A program made the position numbers and the translations under genes. The notes under the pieces were generated by a model. It was not told the origin of the DNA. It did no database searches and saw nothing but the letters and a program-made list of their open reading frames with translations. Of a stretch of DNA of 27,852 nucleotides, positions 1-10,177 are shown piece by piece (the first letter of the stretch is position 1; each line of letters starts with the position of its first letter). Origin of the DNA: Utricularia gibba (lineage: Eukaryota > Streptophyta > Magnoliopsida > Lamiales > Lentibulariaceae); NCBI GenBank assembly GCA_002189035.1, contig NEEC01000452.1, forward strand, positions 1 through 27,852, given 5' to 3'.

Positions 1-189
1 CTTTCGAGCATTTGTGCCTCCTCGGACGAACAAGTTCTCACACGAAAAAAGACCGGCTCGGAACGAGCTTCGAAACGGTATGCTTTGTGCAACATGACTC
101 ATCACCATTTGTAAGATATCCACTCGATACCGAAGAGTGCACGAGGCCACCATGAGGTTGTGGCTAGCCACACACCGATGGCATCTTAA
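1..189 (+). repeat. Partial monomer at left edge (M0)
   Basis: It begins inside the unit at CTTTCGAGCATTTG and runs to the first register mark. It has CACACG followed by six A, GACCGG, the CGGTATGCTTTG form and CGATGGC. The cut is the window edge, not a biological end. Confidence 0.95.
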
Positions 190-1672
190 ATGATCATCTC
201 GAAATCCGAAATTTCACATCGTCGCATGAAATACATATGTTTTGCATGTCAAAAATCACATTCGCATCGAGTCAGGTGTCCTGAGTCACATTTTCGCGAA
301 CGTGGTGGCCACTTCGTTGCACATCTGAAGGCTAATATAAGGCAATCTTTCGAGCATTTGTGCCTCCTCGGACGAACAAGTTCTCACACGAAAAAAAGAC
401 CGGCTCGGAACGAGCTTCGAAACGGTATGCTATGTGCAACATGACTCATCACCGTTTGCAAGATATCCACTCGATACCGAAGAGTGCACGAGGCCACATG
501 AGGTTGTGGCTAGCCACACACCATGGCATCTTAAATGATCATCTCGAAATCCGAAATTTCACATCGTCACATGAAATACATATGTTTTGCATGTCAAAAA
601 TCACATTCGCATCGAGTCAGGTGTCCCGAGTCACATTTTCGCGAACGTGGTGGCCACTTCGTTGCACATCTGAAGGCTAATATAAGGCAATCTTTCGAGC
701 ATTTGTGCCTCCTCGGACGAACAAGTTCTCAACACGAAAGAAGACTGGCTCGGAACGAGCTTCGAAACGGTATGATATGTGCAACATGACTCATCACCAT
801 TTGTAAGATATCCACTCGATACCGAAGAGTGCACGAGGCCACCATGAGGTTGTGGCTAGCCACACACCGATGGCATCTTAAATGATCATCTCGAAATCCG
901 AAATTTCACATCGTCCATGAAATACATATGTTTGCATGTCAAAAATCACATTCGCATCGAGTCAGGTGTCCGAGTCACATTTTCGCGAACGTGGTGGCCA
1001 CTTCGTTGCACATCTGAAGGCTAATATAAGGCAATCTTTCGAGCATTTGTGCCTCCTCGGACGAACAAGTTCTCAACACGAAAAAGACCGGCTCGGAACG
1101 AGCTTCGAAATGGTATGCTTTGTGCAACATGACTCATCACCATTTGTAAGATATCCACTCGATACCGAAGAGTGCACGAGGCCACCATGAGGTTGTGGCT
1201 AGCCACACACCGATGCATCTTAAATGATCATCTCGAAATCCGAAATTTCACATCGTCGCATGAAATACATATGTTTTGCATGTCAAAAATCACATTCGCA
1301 TCGAGTCAGGTGTCCCTGAGTCACATTTTCGCGAACGTGGTGGCCACTTCGTTGCACATCTGAAGGCTAATATAAGGCAATCTTTCGAGCATTTGTGCCT
1401 CTCGGACGAACAAGTTCTCAACACGAAAAAGACCGGCTCGGAACGAGCTTCGAAACGGTATGCTTTGTGCAACATGACTCATCACCATTTGTAAGATATC
1501 CACTCGATACCGAAGAGTGCACGAGGCCACCATGAGGTTGTGGCTAGCCACACACCGATGGCATCTTAAATGATCATCTCGAAATCCGAAATTTCACATC
1601 GTCGCATGAAATACATATGTTTTGCATGTCAAAAATCACATTCGCATCGAGTCAGGTGTCCCGAGTCACATT

Positions 1673-1692
1673 TTCGCGAACGTGGTGGCCAC
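1673..1692. other. Paired dyads TTCGCGAA and GTGGCCAC (example in M5)
   Basis: Two perfect 8-bp palindromes lie four bases apart (1673-1680 and 1685-1692) in the most constant part of the monomer. GTGGCCAC shares both half-sites with the larger GTGGCTAGCCAC palindrome about 204 bp downstream. M25 and M49 disrupt this region. Confidence 0.55.
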
Positions 1693-1782
1693 TTCGTTGC
1701 ACATCTGAAGGCTAATATAAGGCAATCTTTCGAGCATTTGTGCCTCCTCGGACGAACAAGTTCTCAACACGAAAAAAGACCG

Positions 1783-1795
1783 GCTCGGAACGAGC
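1783..1795. other. Short hairpin GCTCG-GAA-CGAGC (example in M5)
   Basis: Five-base arms flank a three-base loop, directly followed by the TTCGAA palindrome. It adjoins the A-run length hotspot. It is lost or damaged in M10, M12, M45, M46 and M56, so it is less constrained than the 14-bp palindrome. Confidence 0.5.
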
Positions 1796-1820
1796 TTCGA
1801 AATGGTATGCTTTGTGCAAC

Positions 1821-1829
1821 ATGACTCAT
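1821..1829. promoter_or_regulatory. AP-1/GCN4-type site ATGACTCAT, one per monomer (example in M5)
   Basis: ATGACTCAT is the ideal 9-bp site bound by GCN4/AP-1 class bZIP dimers. It is present in every copy I read, within CAACATGACTCATCACC. Binding in the source organism is unknown; a 9-base match in a 344-bp unit could be chance amplified by the array. Confidence 0.45.
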
Positions 1830-1885
1830 CACCATTTGTAAGATATCCACTCGATACCGAAGAGTGCACGAGGCCACCATGAGGT

Positions 1886-1899
1886 TGTGGCTAGCCACA
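1886..1899. promoter_or_regulatory. Perfect 14-bp palindrome, one per monomer (example in M5)
   Basis: TGTGGCTAGCCACA equals its own reverse complement. Adding GGT on the left and ACC on the right, with one unpaired C, extends the arms to 17 bp with a bulge. It is intact in all copies I read except M15 (near 5335), M52 (near 18030) and M67 (near 23179). Short dyads that can form cruciforms are known to be enriched in some centromeric satellites; a role here is inference. It could equally be a binding site for a dimeric protein. Confidence 0.6.
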
Positions 1900-3299
1900 C
1901 ACCGATGGCATCTTAAATGATCATCTCGAAATCCGAAATTTCACATCGTCGCATGAAATACATATGTTTTGCATGTCAAAAATCACATTCGCATCGAGTC
2001 AGGTGTCCGAGTCACATTTTCGCGAACGTGGTGGCCACTTCGTTGCACATCTGAAGGCTAATATAAGGCAATCTTTCGAGCATTTGTGCCTCCTCGGACG
2101 AACAAGTTCTCACACGAAAAAAAGACCGGCTCGGAACGAGCTTCGAAATGGTATGCTTTGTGCAACATGACTCATCACCATTTGTAAGATATCCACTCGA
2201 TACCGAAGAGTGCACGAGGCCACCATGAGGTTGTGGCTAGCCACACACCGATGGCATCTTAAATGATCATCTCGAAATCCGAAATTTCACATCGTCGCAT
2301 GAAATACATATGTTTTGCATGTCAAAAATCACATTCGCATCGAGTCAGGTGTCCCGAGTCACATTTTCGCGAACGTGGTGGCCACTTCGTTGCACATCTG
2401 AAGGCTAATATAAGGCAATCTTTCGAGCATTTGTGCCTCCTCGGACGAACAAGTTCTCAACACGAAAAAGACGGCTCGGAACGAGCTTCGAAATGGTATG
2501 CTTTGTGCAACATGACTCATCACCATTTGTAAGATATCCACTCGATACCGAAGAGTGCACGAGGCCACCATGAGGTTGTGGCTAGCCACACACCGATGGC
2601 ATCTTAAATGATCATCTCGAAATCCGAAATTTCACATCGTCGCATGAAATACATATGTTTTGCATGTCAAAAATCACATTCGCATCGAGTCAGGTGTCCC
2701 GAGTCACATTTTCGCGAACGTGGTGGCCACTTCGTTGCACATCTGAAGGCTAATATAAGAATCTTTCGAGCATTTGTGCCTCCTCGGACGAACAAGTTCT
2801 CAACACGAAAAAGACCGGCTCGGAACGAGCTTCGAAACGGTATGCTATGTGCAACATGACTCATCACCATTTGTAAGATATCCACTCGATACCGAAGAGT
2901 GCACGAGGCCACCATGAGGTTGTGGCTAGCCACACACCGATGGCATCTTAAATGATCATCTCGAAATCCGAAATTTCACATCGTCGCATGAAATACATAT
3001 GTTTTGCATGTCAAAAATCACATTCGCATCGAGTCAGGTGTCCCGAGTCACATTTTCGCGAACGTGGTGGCCACTTCGTTGCACATCTGAAGGCTAATAT
3101 AAGGCAATCTTTCGAGCATTTGTGCCTCCTCGGACGAACAAGTTCTCAACACGAAAAGAAGACCGGCTCGGAACGAGCTTCGAAATGGTATGCTTTGTGC
3201 AACATGACTCATCACCATTTGTAAGATATCCACTCGATACCGAAGAGTGCACGAGGCCACCATGAGGTTGTGGCTAGCCACACACCGATGGCATCTTAA

Positions 3300-5702
3300 A
3301 TGATCATCTCGAAATCCGAAATTTCACATCGTCGCATGAAATACATATGTTTTGCATGTCAAAAATCACATTCGCATCGAGTCAGGTGTCCGAGTCACAT
3401 TTTCGCGAACGTGGTGGCCACTTCGTTGCACATCTGAAGGCTAATATAAGGCAATCTTTCGAGCATTTGTGCCTCCTCGGACGAACAAGTTCTCCACACG
3501 AAAAAGAGGCTCGGAACGAGCTTCGAAATGGTATGCTTTGTGCAACATGACTCATCACCATTTGTAAGATATCCATCGATACCGAAGAGTGCACGAGGCC
3601 ACCATGAGGTTGTGGCTAGCCACACACCGATGGCATCTTAAATGATCATCTCGAAATCCGAAATTTCACATCGTCACATGAAATACATATGTTTTGCATG
3701 TCAAAAATCACATTCGCATCGAGTCAGGTGTCCCGAGTCACATTTTCGCGAACGTGGTGGCCACTTCGTTGCACATCTGAAGGCTAATATAAGGCAATCT
3801 TTCGAGCATTTGTGCCTCCTCGGACGAACAAGTTCTCAACACGAAAAAAGACCGGCTCGGAACGAGCTTCGAAATGGTATGCTTTGTGCAACATGACTCA
3901 TCACCATTTGTAAGATATCCACTCGATACCGAAGAGTGCACGAGGCCACCATGAGGTTGTGGCTAGCCACACACCGATGGCATCTTAAATGATCATCTCG
4001 AAATCCGAAATTTCACATCGTCGCATGAAATACATATGTTTTGCATGTCAAAAATCACATTCGCATCGAGTCAGGTGTCCGAGTCACATTTTCGCGAACG
4101 TGGTGGCCACTTCGTTGCACATCTGAAGGCTAATATAAGGCAATCTTTCGAGCATTTGTGCCTCCTCGGACGAACAAGTTCTCAACACGAAAAAAGACCG
4201 GCTCGAACGAGCTTCGAAATGGTATGCTTTGTGCAACATGACTCATCACCATTTGTAAGATATCCACTCGATACCGAAGAGTGCACGAGGCCACCATGAG
4301 GTTGTGGCTAGCCACACACCGATGGCATCTTAAATGATCATCTCGAAATCCGAAATTTCACATCGTCACATGAAATACATATGTTTTGCATGTCAAAAAT
4401 CACATTCGCATCGAGTCAGGTGTCCCGAGTCACATTTTCGCGAACGTGGTGGCCACTTCGTTGCACATCTGAAGGCTAATATAAGGCAATCTTTCGAGCA
4501 TTTGTGCCTCCTCGGACGAACAAGTTCTCACACGAAAAAAGACCGGCTCGGAACGAGCTTCGAAATGGTATGCTTTGTGCAACATGACTCATCACCATTT
4601 GTAAGATATCCACTCGATACCGAAGAGTGCACGAGGCCACCATGAGGTTGTGGCTAGCCACACACCGATGGCTTAAATGATCATCTCGAAATCCGAAATT
4701 TCACATCGTCCATGAAATACATATGTTTTGCATGTCAAAAATCACATTCGCATCGAGTCAGGTGTCCGAGTCACATTTTCGCGAACGTGGTGGCCACTTC
4801 GTTGCACATCTGAAGGCTAATATAAGGCAATCTTTCGAGCATTTGTGCCTCCTCGGACGAACAAGTTCTCACACGAAAAAAGACCGGCTCGGAACGAGCT
4901 TCGAAATGGTATGCTTTGTGCAACATGACTCATCACCATTTGTAAGATATCCACTCGATACCGAAGAGTGCACGAGGCACCATGAGGTTGTGGCTAGCCA
5001 CACACCCGGCATCTTAAATGATCATCTCGAAATCCGAAATTTCACATCGTCACATGAAATACATATGTTTTGCATGTCAAAAATCACATTCGCATCGAGT
5101 CAGGTGTCCCGAGTCACATTTTCGCGAACGTGGTGGCCACTTCGTTGCACATCTGAAGGCTAATATAAGGCAATCTTTCGAGCATTTGTGCCTCCTCGGA
5201 CGAACAAGTTCTCAACACGAAAAAGACGGCTCGGAACGAGCTTCGAAACGGTATGATATGTGCAACATGACTCATCACCATTTGCAAGATATCCACTCGA
5301 TACCGAAGAGCACGAGGCCACCATGAGGTTGTGGCTAGCACACACCGATGCATCTTAAATGATCATCTCGAAATCCGAAATTTCACATCGTCGCATGAAA
5401 TACATATGTTTTGCATGTCAAAAATCACATTCGCATCGAGTCAGGTGTCCGAGTCACATTTTCGCGAACGTGGTGGCCACTTCGTTGCACATCTGAAGGC
5501 TAATATAAGGCAATCTTTCGAGCATTTGTGCCTCTCGGACGAACAAGTTCTCACACGAAAAAAGACCGGCTCGGAACGAGCTTCGAAACGGTATGCTTTG
5601 TGCAACATGACTCATCACCATTTGTAAGATATCCACTCGATACCGAAGAGTGCACGAGGCCACCATGAGGTTGTGGCTAGCCACACACCGATGGCATCTT
5701 AA
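3300..5702 (+). repeat. Dimeric higher-order block 1 (M10-M16)
   Basis: Monomers start at 3300, 3642, 3989, 4334, 4677, 5018 and 5359. Site states alternate strictly: G-del, A-C, G-del, A-C, del-del, A-C, G-del. Same-type copies are 684-692 bp apart (3642, 4334, 5018). M10 lacks part of GACCGGCTCGG and has ATCCATCGATACC. M13 lacks ATC before TTAAATG. M14 has GAGGCACC and CACACCCGGC. M15 has a broken palindrome (GGCTAGCACAC) and lacks TG in GAAGAGTGCACG. M16 has GCCTCTCGG. Alternation of two subtypes is the signature of a dimeric higher-order repeat. Confidence 0.8.
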
Positions 5703-8110
5703 ATGATCATCTCGAAATCCGAAATTTCACATCGTCGCATGAAATACATATGTTTTGCATGTCAAAAATCACATTCGCATCGAGTCAGGTGTCCGAGTCA
5801 CATTTTCGCGAACGTGGTGGCCACTTCGTTGCACATCTGAAGGCTAATATAAGGCAATCTTTCGAGCATTTGTGCCTCCTCGGACGAACAAGTTCTCAAC
5901 ACGAAAGAAGACGGCTCGGAACGAGCTTCGAAACGGTATGATATGTGCAACATGACTCATCACCGTTTGTAAGATATCCACTCGATACCGAAGAGTGCAC
6001 GAGGCCACCATGAGGTTGTGGCTAGCCACACACCGATGGCATCTTAAATGATCATCTCGAAATCCGAAATTTCACATCGTCGCATGAAATACATATGTTT
6101 TGCATGTCAAAAATCACATTCGCATCGAGTCAGGTGTCCGAGTCACATTTTCGCGAACGTGGTGGCCACTTCGTTGCACATCTGAAGGCTAATATAAGGC
6201 AATCTTTCGAGCATTTGTGCCTCCTCGGACGAACAAGTTCTCCACACGAAAAAGACCGGCTCGGAACGAGCTTCGAAATGGTATGCTTTGTGCAACATGA
6301 CTCATCACCATTTGTAAGATATCCACTCGATACCGAAGAGTGCACGAGGCCACCATGAGGTTGTGGCTAGCCACACACCGATGGCATCTAAATGATCATC
6401 TCGAAATCCGAAATTTCACATCGTCACATGAAATACATATGTTTTGCATGTCAAAAATCACATTCGCATCGAGTCAGGTGTCCCGAGTCACATTTTCGCG
6501 AACGTGGTGGCCACTTCGTTGCACATCTGAAGGCTAATATAAGGCAATCTTTCGAGCATTTGTGCCTCCTCGGACGAACAAGTTCTCAACACGAAAGAAG
6601 ACGGCTCGGAACGAGCTTCGAAACGGTATGTATGTGCAACATGACTCATCACCATTTGTAAGATATCCACTCGATACCGAAGAGTGCACGAGGCCACCAT
6701 GAGGTTGTGGCTAGCCACACACCCATGGCATCTTAAATGATCATCTCGAAATCCGAAAATTTCACATCGTCCATGAAATACATATGTTTTGCATGTCAAA
6801 AATCACATTCGCATCGAGTCAGGTGTCCGAGTCACATTTTCGCGAACGTGGTGGCCACTTCGTTGCACATCTGAAGGCTAATATAAGGCAATCTTTCGAG
6901 CATTTGTGCCTCCTCGGACGAACAAGTTCTCACACGAAAAAAGACCGGCTCGGAACGAGCTTCGAAATGGTATGCTTTGTGCAACATGACTCATCACCGT
7001 TTAAGATATCCACTCGATACCGAAGAGTGCACGAGGCCACCATGAGGTTGTGGCTAGCCACACACCGATGGCATCTTAAATGATCATCTCGAAATCCGAA
7101 ATTTCACATCGTCATGAAATACATATGTTTTGCATGTCAAAAATCACATTCGCATCGAGTCAGGTGTCCGAGTCACATTTTCGCGAACGTGGTGGCCACT
7201 TCGTTGCACATCTGAAGGCTAATATAAGGCAATCTTTCGAGCATTTGTGCCTCCTCGGACGAACAAGTTCTCAACACGAAAAAAGACGGCTCGGAACGAG
7301 CTTCGAAACGGTATGATATGTGCAACATGACTCATCACCGTTTGCAAGATCCACTCGATACCGAAGAGTGAGTGCACGGCCACCATGAGGTTGTGGCTAG
7401 CCACACACCGATGGCATCTTAAATGATCATCTCGAAATCCGAAATTTCACATCGTCGCATGAAATACATATGTTTTGCATGTCAAAAATCACATTCGCAT
7501 CGAGTCAGGTGTCCGAGTCACATTTTCGCGAACGTGGTGGCCACTTCGTTGCACATCTGAAGGCTAATATAAGGCAATTTCGAGCATTTGTGCCTCCTCG
7601 GACGAACAAGTTCTCCACACGAAAAAAGACCGGCTCGGAACGAGCTTCGAAATGGTATGCTTTGTGCAACATGACTCATCACCATTGTAAGATATCCACT
7701 CGATACCGAAGAGTGCACGAGGCCACCATGAGGTTGTGGCTAGCCACACACCGATGGCATCTTAAATGATCATCTCGAAATCCGAAATTTCACATCGTCA
7801 CATGAAATACATATGTTTTGCATGTCAAAAATCACATTCGCATCGAGTCAGGTGTCCGAGTCACATTTCGCGAACGTGGTGGCCACTTCGTTGCACATCT
7901 GAAGGCTAATATAAGGCAATCTTTCGAGCATTTGTGCCTCCTCGGACGAACAAGTTCTCCACACGAAAAAAGACCGGCTCGGAACGAGCTTCGAAATGGT
8001 ATGCTTTGTGCAACATGACTCATCACCATTTGTAAGATATCCACTCGATACCGAAGAGTGCACGAGGCCACCATGAGGTTGTGGCTAGCCACACACCGAT
8101 GGCATCTTAA
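5703..8110 (+). repeat. Monomers M17-M23, rich in site-93 deletion type
   Basis: Monomers start at 5703, 6048, 6392, 6737, 7080, 7423 and 7766. Six of seven have the TCCGAG form at site 93; only M19 is A-C. M20 is del-del and has GAAAATTTC. M21 reads CGTCATGAAAT, with a deeper deletion at site 35. M21 also has a small rearrangement at 7361-7380, where GAGT is duplicated and bases of the following CACGAGG are lost. M22 has CAATTTCGAG; M23 has CACATTTCGCG and is a rare A-del recombinant. Confidence 0.88.
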
Positions 8111-10177
8111 ATGATCATCTCGAAATCCGAAATTTCACATCGTCGCATGAAATACATATGTTTTGCATGTCAAAAATCACATTCGCATCGAGTCAGGTGT
8201 CCGAGTCACATTTTCGCGAACGTGGTGGCCACTTCGTTGCACATCTGAAGGCTAATATAAGGCAATCTTTCGAGCATTTGTGCCTCCTCGGACGAACAAG
8301 TTCTCAACACGAAAAAAGACCGGCTCGGAACGAGCTTCGAAATGGTATGCTTTGTGCAACATGACTCATCACCATTTGTAAGATATCCACTCGATACCGA
8401 AGAGTGCACGAGGCCACCATGAGGTTGTGGCTAGCCACACACCGATGGCATCTTAAATGATCATCTCGAAATCCGAAATTTCACATCGTCACATGAAATA
8501 CATATGTTTTGCATGTCAAAAATCACATTCGCATCGAGTCAGGTGTCCCGAGTCACATTTTCGCGAACGGTGGCCACTTCGTTGCACATCTGAAGGCTAA
8601 TATAAGGCAATCTTTCGAGCATTTGTGCCTCCTCGGACGAACAAGTTCTCAACACGAAAGAAGACGGCTCGGAACGAGCTTCGAAACGGTATGATGTGCA
8701 ACATGACTCATCACCATTTGTAAGATATCCACTCGATACCGAAGAGTGCACGAGGCCACCATGAGGTTGTGGCTAGCCACACACCGATGGCATCTTAAAT
8801 GATCATCTCGAAATCCGAAATTTCACATCGTCGCATGAAATACATATGTTTTGCATGTCAAAAATCACATTCGCATCGAGTCAGGTGTCCGAGTCACATT
8901 TTCGCGAACGTGGTGGCCACTTCGTTGCACATCTGAAGGCTAATATAAGGCAATCTTTCGAGCATTTGTGCCTCCTCGGACGAACAAGTTCTCACACGAA
9001 AAAAGACCGGCTCGGAACGAGCTTCGAAAATGGTATGCTTTGTGCAACATGACTCATCACCATTTGTAAGATATCCACTCGATACCGAAGAGTGCACGAG
9101 GCCACCATGAGGTTGTGGCTAGCCACACACCGATGGCATCTTAAATGATCATCTCGAAATCCGAAATTTCACATCGTCACATGAAATACATATGTTTTGC
9201 ATGTCAAAAATCACATTCGCATCGAGTCAGGTGTCCCGAGTCACATTTTCGCGAACGTGGTGGCCACTTCGTTGCACATCTGAAGGCTAATATAAGGCAA
9301 TCTTTCGAGCATTTGTGCCTCCTCGGACGAACAAGTTCTCACACGAAAAAGACGGCTCGGAACGAGCTTCGAAACGGTATGCTATGTGCAACATGACTCA
9401 TCACCATTTGTAAGATATCCACTCGATACCGAAGAGTGCACGAGGCCACCATGAGGTTGTGGCTAGCCACACACCGATGCATCTTAAATGATCATCTCGA
9501 AATCCGAAATTTCACATCGTCACATGAAATACATATGTTTTGCATGTCAAAAATCACATTCGCATCGAGTCAGGTGTCCCGAGTCACATTTTCGCGAACG
9601 TGGTGGCCACTTCGTTGCACATCTGAAGGCTAATATAAGGCAATCTTTCGAGCATTTGTGCCTCCTCGGACGAACAAGTTCTCACACGAAAAAGACCGGC
9701 TCGGAACGAGCTTCGAAATGGTATGCTTTGTGCAACATGACTCATCACCATTTGTAAGATATCCACTCGATACCGAAGAGTGCACGAGGCCACCATGAGG
9801 TTGTGGCTAGCCACACACCCATGGCATCTTAAATGATCATCTCGAAATCCGAAATTTCACATCGTCACATGAAATACATATGTTTTGCATGTCAAAAATC
9901 ACATTCGCATCGAGTCAGGTGTCCCGAGTCACATTTTCGCGAACGTGGTGGCCACTTCGTTGCACATCTGAAGGCTAATATAAGGCAATCTTTCGAGCAT
10001 TTGTGCTCCTCGGACGAACAAGTTCTCAACACGAAAGAAGACGGCTCGGAACGAGCTTCGAAACGGTATGCTATGTGCAACATGACTCATCACCATTTGT
10101 AAGATATCCACTCGATACCGAAGAGTGCACGAGGCCACCATGAGGTTGTGGCTAGCCACACACCGATGGCATCTTAA
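8111..10177 (+). repeat. Monomers M24-M29
   Basis: Monomers start at 8111, 8457, 8799, 9145, 9488 and 9833. States are G-del, A-C, G-del, A-C, A-C, A-C. M24 differs from M5 (6.5 kb away) by one C. M25 has GAACGGTGGCC in place of GAACGTGGTGGCC. M27-M29, with M30 following, are the longest run of consecutive A-C copies in the window. Confidence 0.88.

Larger units (their letters stand above)
1570..1916 (+). repeat. Reference monomer (M5), 347 bp
   Basis: Chosen as a typical copy; consensus positions used here count from its first base. Site 35 (base 1604) is G, A or deleted in other copies. Site 93 (base 1662) is C, T or deleted. Bases about 1763-1782 form the length-variable block: CAACACG, CACACG or CCACACG, then a run of 2-7 A, then GACCGG, GACGG or GACTGG. 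Bases 1802-1811 vary between TGGTATGCTTTG, CGGTATGCTATG and CGGTATGATATG types. Bases 1900-1909 vary between CGATGGC, CGATGC and CCATGGC types. The stretch from TTCGCGAA (1673) to TTTGTGCC (1744) is the most constant. Composition is 86 C and 74 G of 347, with 23 CpG. Confidence 0.95.
190..3299 (+). repeat. Monomers M1-M9, mixed subfamilies
   Basis: Monomers start at 190, 535, 882, 1224, 1570, 1917, 2263, 2608 and 2952. Site 35/site 93 states are G-T, A-C, del-del, G-CCT (an extra base, TCCCTGAG), G-C, G-del, G-C, G-C, G-C. M1 is one of only two G-T or A-T copies before 16 kb, and it has GCCACATG in place of GCCACCATG. M2 carries the CGAAAGAAGACTGG and GGTATGATATG variants. M8 reads TATAAGAATC, missing GC. 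No regular alternation is seen in this block. Confidence 0.9.

Noticed and set aside
1-189. Array edge or telomere junction at the window ends
   Set aside because: Both ends are normal satellite cut mid-monomer, with no telomere-type repeat or unique DNA.
1661-1680. Possible CENP-B box on the minus strand (CCCG followed by CGAA)
   Set aside because: The spacing between the CCCG and CGAA parts does not fit the NTTCGNNNNANNCGGGN box in any copy read, and most right-domain copies change the CCCG.
1716-1722. TATA-like TATAAGG in each monomer
   Set aside because: A single AT-rich heptamer with no supporting initiator or RNA evidence is not enough to annotate a promoter.
1872-1881. GCCACCATGA, a close match to the Kozak start context, in each monomer
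   Set aside because: In most copies the frame closes after 13 codons at TTAAATGA. It opens further only where the CGATGC variant shifts frame, and then ends at GGCTAA in the same unit. This is best explained by chance.
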